Part shown: one piece after another, positions 6,679 to 11,982 of the stretch
Numbering within the stretch: position 1 is the stretch's first letter
How the letters are laid out: each line of letters opens with the position of its first letter
Source of the DNA: Clostridium sp.
GTDB lineage: Bacteria > Bacillota > Clostridia > Clostridiales > Clostridiaceae
DNA: 11,982 nt
Reading direction: 5' to 3'
Assembly (NCBI GenBank): GCA_012511315.1
Contig: JAAZGI010000128.1
Coordinates: forward strand, 1 to 11,982
The notes under the pieces: model-generated
Databases searched by the model: none
What the model was told of the DNA's origin: nothing
Seen by the model: the letters and a program-made list of their open reading frames with translations, nothing else
Position numbers and translations under genes: made by a program

Positions 6679-8127
6679 TTAATAGCGTTTCCAGGTATGC
6701 CTCATAAATAATAGCAAGATTGGGTATAACTCCAAACGTCCTGCTAGCATACTGATACTTAGCATCATTTTCGAAAAGTTAGAAAAAGCAGCATAGTTAC
6801 CAGCCGGCCCCACCGTGCCAATCCCGGGTCCAATGTTATTAATCGTAGCTGCCACTGCAGAAAATGCAGTGGAAAAATTCGGGGAATCAGGAGCAATCGC
6901 AAGAACTAAAAAGGCAAATAAAAAGACATATACCACTAAATATTTGAGAATACTATCGGTAACTCCTTTAGTCAAAGGGCGATTCTCATAGCGAGTCGTC
7001 AAAACTCGCTTGGGTTCTCGAACTCGCCTAAGTTCTTGCAAGGCATTTTTAAAAAGAATCACTACTCGAGATACTTTAAGCCCTCCTCCAGTTGATCCTG
7101 CCATAGCTCCCACAAACATTAAGAGCAGCAACATAACATGTGTAAACATGGGCCATTGTCCAAAATCTTCCGTACTGAACCCAGTTGTTGTAATAATTGA
7201 GGATACAGTGAAGAATACATGCCTAACTCGCTCCCCAAGTGTTTCATAAACTCCACGGAGGGAAAAACTAATGGCGACCACCGCTGCAGCAATGATTCCT
7301 AAGTACCATCTAAACTCCTCATTTTTGAAGGTCACTTTCCAGTTGCCTACAATCATAAAAAAATACAAGTTAAAGTTGACACCAAATAAAATCATTGCGA
7401 TTCCCAAGACCACCTCAATGTAGGCACTATTATATGTCATAACTGATCCATTTCTCATACTAAAACCACCAGTACCGGCAGCACCAAACCCATGAACCAT
7501 GGAATCAAATAAGGGCATCCCACCAAATAAGAGAAAAATAACAGTTAGAACCCACATTGCTAAATAAACAATGTAAAGAATCCTAGCTGTACTTCCTGTT
7601 TTAGAAACAATCTTTCCAAAAACAGGTCCTGGTACCTCAGCTTTCATAATATGAACGGTATCATCTCCCATGCGCGGAATAATAGCCATGGTAAATACCA
7701 AAATACCCATTCCACCAATGAGGTGAGTAAAGCTCCGCCAAAATAGCATGGAATAAGATAAGGCCTCAACGTCGGTTAGAATACTGGCTCCTGTCGTAGT
7801 AAATCCAGAAGCAGTTTCAAAAAAAGCATCTACTAAAGATGGAATTTCTCCCGAAAAAACAAAGGGGAAGGAGCCAAAGAATGAAAGCAATACCCAAGAC
7901 AGACCCGTTATAACCAGTCCTTCTTTGGTGTAAAGTTTTTTACTGGTTGGTTTAGCTTTTCCAAGAAGCCAACCAGCCAACAGCAATATTAACATGGTCG
8001 CTAAAAAAGATAGGGTTGTTATCGGCCCCTCACGATAGATCAGAGCAACAATAACCGGAAAGATCATTAGGCTAGCTTCCACCCATAAGACCCGGCCCAA
8101 TGCCCATGATACAACGCCATAATTCAT
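6679..8127 (-). CDS. trkH: TrkH-family potassium uptake channel subunit
   Basis: This integral membrane protein of 482 aa is the ion-conducting part of a Trk/Ktr K+ uptake system. The SKT superfamily has four membrane-pore-membrane repeats, and all four pore loops are visible: TTTGA (110-114), AGTGGF (217-222), TTTGF (313-317) and NNIGPG (430-435). Their glycines are G113, G220, G316 and G433. The GSTGGGLK segment at 344-351 matches the conserved gating loop in the third repeat. Two extra N-terminal helices precede the first repeat, as is usual for TrkH. Its ATG overlaps the trkA stop (ATGA, 8124-8127), so translation is coupled and the two products are made together. The C-terminus ends just after the last helix. 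Intact; K+ rather than Na+ selectivity is inferred from the family. Confidence 0.95.
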   Translation of the reverse strand: MNYGVVSWALGRVLWVEASLMIFPVIVALIYREGPITTLSFLATMLILLLAGWLLGKAKPTSKKLYTKEGLVITGLSWVLLSFFGSFPFVFSGEIPSLVDAFFETASGFTTTGASILTDVEALSYSMLFWRSFTHLIGGMGILVFTMAIIPRMGDDTVHIMKAEVPGPVFGKIVSKTGSTARILYIVYLAMWVLTVIFLLFGGMPLFDSMVHGFGAAGTGGFSMRNGSVMTYNSAYIEVVLGIAMILFGVNFNLYFFMIVGNWKVTFKNEEFRWYLGIIAAAVVAISFSLRGVYETLGERVRHVFFTVSSIITTTGFSTEDFGQWPMFTHVMLLLLMFVGAMAGSTGGGLKVSRVVILFKNALQELRRVREPKRVLTTRYENRPLTKGVTDSILKYLVVYVFLFAFLVLAIAPDSPNFSTAFSAVAATINNIGPGIGTVGPAGNYAAFSNFSKMMLSISMLAGRLELYPILLLFMRHTWKRY

Positions 8128-9485
8128 TCTTTAACCTCCAGAATATCATCTATGTCATCGAAAAGCTTGCTGGTGGTGGCTATCAGAACCTGATCGTTGC
8201 AATGAATTGCATCGTTCCCCCCTGGGTATATGATTTCATTGTCTCGAATAATACAGGCAATAATGACATCATGGCGAATGGGTAAATCCTTTAAAGGTAT
8301 TCCTAATGTTTTACTTTCTCGATTAATTGTAAACATCAATGCCTCAGCATTGTTATTGGCAATCCGGTAAATATCATCCACATTGGATGACCGGGAAGAC
8401 TCAACGGAGCGAACCTTTTTTAAAATCCGATTAGCCACTAAAAACTTAGGTGTCACGACAGCATCAATCCCTTGGTTTTTGAGTAATTTCAAGATATTTG
8501 TTCGATTGACTTTAGTTATAATCTTTTGGACGCCTCGATGGAGACCAAATAAAGAGGCAATGATATTTTCCTCATCAATTCCTGTCAATGTAACCATACA
8601 ATCGTAGGAAGAAATTCGAGCCTCCTCCAAAAAGTCTTGATCTGAACCATCCCCTTGAAGCACTCGGACAAAGGGGAGCTTTTCAGACAACTCCTGGGCT
8701 CTTTTTTTATCCACTTCAAGAATAGTGACTTCTTTACCACTGGACTCCAGCATTTTCGCCAAATAAAAAGAAATATGGCCACCGCCAAGAATAAGAACAC
8801 TTTTAATAATTTTTTCATCGCGACCAACCAATTTATAAAATTCACTTATCGCCGCTCGGTCTCCTACAATAAAGAAATTGTCACCACTTTGAAGCTTGGT
8901 TGATCCCTCAGGAATGATCACCTTGCCATTGCGTTCTATGACTGTGACAAGAATTGCACCAAAGCGTTGTCGAAAATCTATTAGCTCCATACCATCTAGT
9001 TTACTGCCTTCATCAATACGAAGCTCAATTAAACTAACTCGATTGTTAGAAAAACTTTCAATATTCAATGCGTGGGAATTACGAATAAGGTCAGCAATAT
9101 GAATCGCTGATTCAAAATCCGGATTGATCAAAAGATCCAAGCCCAAAGCATTATTAAGACGACCATTTCGGTTTGTGTAAATAGGATTTCTTACCCTTAC
9201 AGTGGTATGCAAAGCTCCTAAGTTTTTAGCTAGTATGGATGACACCATATTAATTTCATCGGAACTTGTAACGGCGATAAACATGTCAGCACGATGAACT
9301 TCAGCTTCCACTAGCGTCTCGTAATCAGCACAATTTCCGACGATTCCAGTAATATCATTCATATCAATGATGTCTTGAAGGATATGTTCCTTCGTTTCAA
9401 TTAAAAATACGTCGTGATCAGCTTTGGATAGTTCCTCAACAAGAAACGATCCCACCTTTCCCGCGCCCCCTATTACAATACGCAT
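8124..9485 (-). CDS. trkA: TrkA-type RCK regulatory subunit of potassium uptake
   Basis: This is the cytoplasmic nucleotide-binding partner of TrkH, 453 aa and close to the roughly 458 aa of E. coli TrkA. It has two tandem RCK units. The first Rossmann domain carries GGAGKVG at 6-12 and an acidic strand end near E30, followed by an RCK_C domain at about 140-222. The second Rossmann domain has LGGGHIS at 233-239 and EVD at 257-259, with its RCK_C domain at about 372-450. Such proteins gate the channel in response to NAD(H) or ATP/ADP; some RCK_C domains bind c-di-AMP, which I cannot judge here. I chose ATG 9485, because GGAGG lies 5 nt upstream. The ATG at 9497 is part of the sequence just before that site and lacks a good site of its own. 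It is first in the trkA-trkH unit. Confidence 0.95.
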   Translation of the reverse strand: MRIVIGGAGKVGSFLVEELSKADHDVFLIETKEHILQDIIDMNDITGIVGNCADYETLVEAEVHRADMFIAVTSSDEINMVSSILAKNLGALHTTVRVRNPIYTNRNGRLNNALGLDLLINPDFESAIHIADLIRNSHALNIESFSNNRVSLIELRIDEGSKLDGMELIDFRQRFGAILVTVIERNGKVIIPEGSTKLQSGDNFFIVGDRAAISEFYKLVGRDEKIIKSVLILGGGHISFYLAKMLESSGKEVTILEVDKKRAQELSEKLPFVRVLQGDGSDQDFLEEARISSYDCMVTLTGIDEENIIASLFGLHRGVQKIITKVNRTNILKLLKNQGIDAVVTPKFLVANRILKKVRSVESSRSSNVDDIYRIANNNAEALMFTINRESKTLGIPLKDLPIRHDVIIACIIRDNEIIYPGGNDAIHCNDQVLIATTSKLFDDIDDILEVKE

Positions 9486-9708
9486 GGTATCCTCCATTTT
9501 CTACTTTGCACACTACAGCATTTATCCATTCTAGATCGGGTTAGCTTATGTTCCGCTACTACTCACGCCTAGGATGTTTTTATTTTATATCCTTGGTCTT
9601 CGATTTCCTAATTTCCCTAGTTCTTTGTCACTATATCAGCCCAAAGTCTTTGAAGCCTAACTCAACCAAAGTCTTTCTTTCCCATTCATTAAGACAGTGT
9701 TATAAATT

Positions 9709-9813
9709 TTAACCTTGTTGGTGATAGGAATGGACTCCTGGTCGAAAACTTGGTTCAATTGTCTTTAATGGCTCCATTGATTTCATTTCAACATAAGCCT
9801 CTTCAAAAAACAA
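9709..9813 (-). CDS. Possible small leader peptide or gene remnant
   Basis: From a TTG at 9813, preceded by AGAAGGA at a workable distance, 34 codons run to TAA. They read FFEEAYVEMKSMEPLKTIEP, then SFRPGVHSYHQQG. The same frame remains coding-like upstream of the TTG (KFLYTEKDSL) and, beyond a TAA just before that, as VAITLRSAKI. This could be a short leader peptide between the promoter and trkA, or the tail of a gene broken by stops. No family is recognised. Confidence 0.3.
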   Translation of the reverse strand: MFFEEAYVEMKSMEPLKTIEPSFRPGVHSYHQQG

Positions 9814-9844
9814 GCTATCCTTCTCAGTATAAAGGAACTTTTAT

Positions 9845-9872
9845 ATTTTAGCACTCCGCAAAGTAATTGCAA
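9845..9872 (-). promoter_or_regulatory. Possible trkAH promoter
   Basis: On the minus strand TTGCAA (9867-9872) and TAAAAT (9845-9850) are separated by 16 nt, directly downstream of the rpsI terminator. Transcription from here would give a leader of about 350 nt. Both boxes deviate from consensus, so this is a moderate call. Confidence 0.4.
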
Positions 9873-9881
9873 CTAAGCGCT

Positions 9882-9929
9882 AAAAAAAGGATGTTTACCC
9901 AAGGCTTTAACCTTGAATAACATCCTTTT
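9882..9929 (-). terminator. Intrinsic terminator of rplM-rpsI
   Basis: AAAAGGATGTT (9919-9929 on the minus strand) pairs perfectly over 11 bp with AACATCCTTTT (9885-9895). An inner CAAGG/CCTTG stem sits within the loop, and a run of seven T ends the structure. It lies about 40 nt after the rpsI stop. Confidence 0.95.
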
Positions 9930-9969
9930 ATTTCGTATCGAACATATGATTCGAATTGACAACCGAATA

Positions 9970-10362
9970 TTATCTCTTGGAGAACTGAGGAGACTTACGC
10001 GCTTTCTTGAAGCCGTACTTCTTTCTTTCCTTCATTCTGGAGTCTCTTGTTAAGAATCCAGCTCTTTTTAATTCCGGTCTTAATGTTTCATCGGATTTGA
10101 TCAAAGCTCTGGAGATTCCGTGACGGATAGCTCCGGCCTGACCTGTGGTACCGCCGCCATGTACGTTGACAAGAACATCAAAGTTGTTCTTCATGCCAAC
10201 CAACTCTAAAGGCTGGTTAACGATCAAACGAGTGGTTTCCAGCGGGAAATAGTTTTCAAAATCTCTCTTATTAATAATAACTCGGCCTTCACCTGGAACA
10301 AGTCTTACTCTCGCAACGGATTTCTTTCTTCTTCCTGTGCCCATGTATTGAACTTTTGCCAT
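9970..10362 (-). CDS. rpsI: 30S ribosomal protein S9
   Basis: This is S9 (uS9), 130 aa, the full bacterial length. It opens with [17 protein letters not shown] (5-21), carries the conserved [21 protein letters not shown] stretch in the middle (68-88), and ends in the basic tail [10 protein letters not shown], which reaches toward the P-site tRNA in the 30S head. AGGAGGT stands 8 nt before the ATG, inside the 17-nt gap after rplM. It is cotranscribed with rplM, as in nearly all bacteria, and ends at a strong terminator. Confidence 0.99.
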   Translation of the reverse strand: MAKVQYMGTGRRKKSVARVRLVPGEGRVIINKRDFENYFPLETTRLIVNQPLELVGMKNNFDVLVNVHGGGTTGQAGAIRHGISRALIKSDETLRPELKRAGFLTRDSRMKERKKYGFKKARKSPQFSKR

Positions 10363-10379
10363 TACTGATTACCTCCTCT

Positions 10380-10814
10380 TTAGTACTTCAGTTCCAGAAC
10401 TTCTGGATTCTGTGCAGCATGAGGATGTTCAGATCCTCTGTATACCTTTAGCTTTGTTGCCATTTGGCGACCTAGTGGTCCCTTCGGCATCATTCTTCTG
10501 ACCGCTTCAGTCATTGCAAACTCAGGCTTCTTTTCCATTACTATTCTGTAAGGAGTCTCTTTCAGTCCACCTGGGTAACCTGAATGACGACGCATCATTT
10601 TCTGATCCAGTTTCTTACCGGTCAAAACTGCCTTTTCGGCATTAATAATTATTACAAAATCTCCTGTGTCTACATTGGTAGTGAACTCAGGTTTGTTCTT
10701 TCCTCTTAAGATTGATGCAACCTGGCTAGCCACTCTACCAAGAGGCTTTCCGGCAGCATCGACTACATACCATTTTCTTTCAACTTCTCCAGCTTTCGCT
10801 AAATATGATTTCAT
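10380..10814 (-). CDS. rplM: 50S ribosomal protein L13
   Basis: This is L13 (uL13), 144 aa, full length. Recognisable segments are [18 protein letters not shown] (13-30), [20 protein letters not shown] (33-52), [11 protein letters not shown] (72-82) and [20 protein letters not shown] (108-127). It binds 23S rRNA early in large-subunit assembly. GGAGG lies 8 nt before the ATG. The rplM-rpsI pair often follows truA in Firmicutes; here the gene before it encodes an unrelated membrane protein, so the usual neighbour is missing. A dedicated strong promoter and a leader lie directly upstream. Confidence 0.99.
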   Translation of the reverse strand: MKSYLAKAGEVERKWYVVDAAGKPLGRVASQVASILRGKNKPEFTTNVDTGDFVIIINAEKAVLTGKKLDQKMMRRHSGYPGGLKETPYRIVMEKKPEFAMTEAVRRMMPKGPLGRQMATKLKVYRGSEHPHAAQNPEVLELKY

Positions 10815-10834
10815 CTTTTAAACCTCCCGTTTTA

Positions 10835-10895
10835 TTGTTCGCCTAAAATAATCTGATTCGGGGCTAGTGAATCCTTAGATTTTCATATAACAAAC
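10835..10895 (-). promoter_or_regulatory. Structured 5' leader of rplM, possible L13 autoregulatory element
   Basis: The 5' untranslated RNA, about 80 nt, can form nested stems on the minus strand: TTGTT/AACAA outside, AATCT/AGATT (10877-10881 with 10850-10854) next, and GATTC/GAATC (10868-10872 with 10855-10859) at the top, closing a loop of about nine bases. Firmicute rplM genes commonly carry an L13 leader that the protein itself binds to shut down expression. The position fits, but I have not matched the consensus in detail. Confidence 0.45.
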
Positions 10896-10901
10896 ATTAG
10901 T

Positions 10902-10930
10902 ATTATAATACGCGTATCCTTATGTGTCAA
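10902..10930 (-). promoter_or_regulatory. Strong promoter of rplM-rpsI
   Basis: Perfect consensus boxes stand on the minus strand: TTGACA (10925-10930) and TATAAT (10902-10907) with an ideal 17-nt spacer. The start of transcription falls near 10895. It is the best promoter in the window, as expected for ribosomal protein genes. Confidence 0.92.
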
Positions 10931-11081
10931 ACCTATCTTGCTGTAAAAATACGATTGATTGCCTATATTATTAATGCTTGTTGAGTTAATCCTGTTATTA
11001 GGCGTTTAGCTTTCAATTTCACTCGTAATCCACCTGAAAAAGTCCCTAACTCCTATAAATTTATGGAATTCAAATCAGATT
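10931..11081 (-). other. Spacer between the YczE-like gene and the rplM promoter
   Basis: No clear terminator or gene is present. The segment holds a small AT palindrome (ATAAATTTAT near 11054-11063). A short minus-strand frame near 11008-11072 looks coding-like (HKFIGVRDFFRWITSEIES then TAA) but lacks a start codon with a ribosome binding site. Confidence 0.3.
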
Positions 11082-11750
11082 TTAATTGATTGCTTTATTC
11101 ATTTTCGGAGCAATGAACGGTTCTATTTTCTTCATTATAAGTCCAATTAGCACGGCACTGAGAACTGTTCCCTCACGAACTCCCTGGACATTCCCAAGAA
11201 AAAGCAAGGAAATCGTCACAGCAAAGACAACCATTGAGGTATCAAGAATCATTTTCACTTCACCAAAAGAAAGCTTCCTTAGGATTTTTTGATTAACGGC
11301 AGCTACTAATCCTTCCATAGGCATGTTCATTACTCCAGCATTAACATAAATAACCACCCCGATACTGATCAAAAAGATGGAAATACCTAGCATGGTTAGT
11401 TGACCTGCATAGGTTGGAATCATAAAGTCCCCCAAAATAAAGAGAAAGAAATCAATAAAGTAGCCGAACATAGCTGAAACTAATAGTTGAGTTAAGTTGA
11501 TCCATTTGAATTCCCGTCTCAAAACGATGATTTGAAGGAGAATCAAGATAATATACACCAAGGTGGTAGTAGTCCCCATGCTGATGCCTGTAATCAGATT
11601 CAACACATAGGGTGGTGAACTAACCGCTGATACACCTAGCTTAGAATTCACAGAAAAAACAACTCCCAGCGATAGGATAAACACGCCTAATATATAGAAT
11701 AAGATTCGCATCACTAGCTTTTTATTGAATGATATCTTGTTACTTTCCAT
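11082..11750 (-). CDS. YczE/YitT-like six-helix membrane protein
   Basis: This 222-aa integral membrane protein has about six hydrophobic segments, near residues 13-35, 50-77, 84-107, 117-139, 168-187 and 195-207. It fits the YczE/YyaS/YitT group of uncharacterised membrane proteins: the early LGVFILSLGVVFSVNSKLGV segment, NMPMEGLV after the fourth helix (142-149), and the closing VREGTVLSAVLIGLIMKK (191-208) are typical. No transport substrate is established for the group, so no function is assigned. GGAGG lies 7 nt before the ATG. The following gene is rplM, 267 nt away with its own promoter. No clear terminator is seen in that gap, so some read-through is possible. Confidence 0.82.
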   Translation of the reverse strand: MESNKISFNKKLVMRILFYILGVFILSLGVVFSVNSKLGVSAVSSPPYVLNLITGISMGTTTTLVYIILILLQIIVLRREFKWINLTQLLVSAMFGYFIDFFLFILGDFMIPTYAGQLTMLGISIFLISIGVVIYVNAGVMNMPMEGLVAAVNQKILRKLSFGEVKMILDTSMVVFAVTISLLFLGNVQGVREGTVLSAVLIGLIMKKIEPFIAPKMNKAIN

Positions 11751-11982
11751 GTCCTGTCCTCCAGGTCTTATCCTTGCACATAATATGTAATGTAATATCT
11801 AACATAAATGTCTCCTTAAAATAGACGCTTCGGTCTTAATTTCTTTTGTTTGATTTTTTCTATGAGTTTCAACTAAGTTTTTAGACTTAGTCATTTATGA
11901 AGAACTGACCCGTTTTGGTCTTATACCTACCTTATATATAAGGTCTTCGCTCTGTGCAAAACCCCTGTACTTGTTCCCTGTA
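11751..11982 (-). promoter_or_regulatory. Upstream region of the YczE-like gene with palindrome and repeats
   Basis: The perfect 16-bp palindrome ACCTTATATATAAGGT lies at 11929-11944. On the minus strand TAAGACC occurs at 11764-11770, 11832-11838 and 11917-11923, and AAGACC again at 11942-11947. A weak promoter (TTGCAC at 11954-11959, with TATAAG 17 nt on, inside the palindrome) would put the palindrome over the -10. This suggests operator sites for an unknown regulator, which is inference. Confidence 0.35.

Larger units (their letters stand above)
9486..9881 (-). other. Long leader region of trkAH
   Basis: Nearly 400 bases separate the rpsI terminator from trkA without a recognised gene. 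On the minus strand it holds a possible promoter next to the terminator (9845-9872), a 34-codon coding-like frame (9709-9813), and a direct repeat AAAGACTTTGG (9641-9651 and 9666-9676, 25 nt apart). Near 9577-9594 is an AGGATATAAAAT segment that could be a second, weak -10. c-di-AMP (ydaO/yuaA) riboswitches often stand before potassium genes, but I could not recognise that fold here. Confidence 0.5.

Noticed and set aside
7010..7249. Plus-strand frame of 79 codons opposite trkH
   Set aside because: It is antisense to conserved pore and gating-loop codons of trkH and is explained by that gene.
9486..9881. c-di-AMP riboswitch (ydaO/yuaA type) before trkAH
   Set aside because: Biologically attractive, but I could not find the expected conserved segments or pairing by eye, so I do not annotate it.

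Overview
The window looks like the chromosome of a low-GC, amino-acid-fermenting bacterium of the class Clostridia (Bacillota). The grounds are the AT-rich sequence, strong AGGAGG-type ribosome binding sites, a coenzyme-B12-dependent glutamate mutase gene set in the clostridial order S-L-E, and ribosomal proteins L13 and S9 of Firmicute type. The species cannot be fixed from this sequence alone. Every gene I can support lies on the minus strand, so transcription runs from high to low coordinates. I found no CRISPR array, tRNA, rRNA, prophage or intact insertion sequence.

Right part (about 9.9-12 kb): a six-helix YczE/YitT-like membrane protein is followed by the rplM-rpsI ribosomal protein operon. 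That operon has a near-consensus promoter, a foldable 5' leader and a strong intrinsic terminator. Upstream of the membrane protein gene is a perfect 16-bp palindrome and a cluster of TAAGACC repeats.

Middle part (about 5.2-9.9 kb): trkA and trkH overlap by 4 bp (ATGA) and encode a Trk/Ktr-type potassium uptake system, the RCK regulator first and the channel second. They follow a roughly 350-nt leader that contains a coding-like 34-codon reading frame, and they end at a bidirectional terminator. Next is a separately transcribed gene for a bacterial eRF1-like protein (baeRF type), ending at paired hairpins.

Left part (about 0.2-4.8 kb): a GntR-type regulator with an unassigned C-terminal sensor-like domain is followed by mutS (glmS), mutL (glmL) and mutE (glmE). 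Together these encode the two subunits and the ASKHA-type accessory protein of glutamate mutase, which makes (2S,3S)-3-methylaspartate from L-glutamate, the first step of the methylaspartate fermentation route. The known active-site and cobalamin-binding residues are present. The next enzyme, methylaspartate ammonia-lyase, is not in the window; if linked, it would lie beyond position 1.

The window is mostly recognisable metabolism and housekeeping. The least explained parts are the sensor domain of the GntR regulator and its repeat-rich upstream region, the trkAH leader, the interrupted coding-like stretches in three intergenic regions, and a bulged-T hairpin near the left edge. I do not see convincing evidence of a wholly new multigene system.
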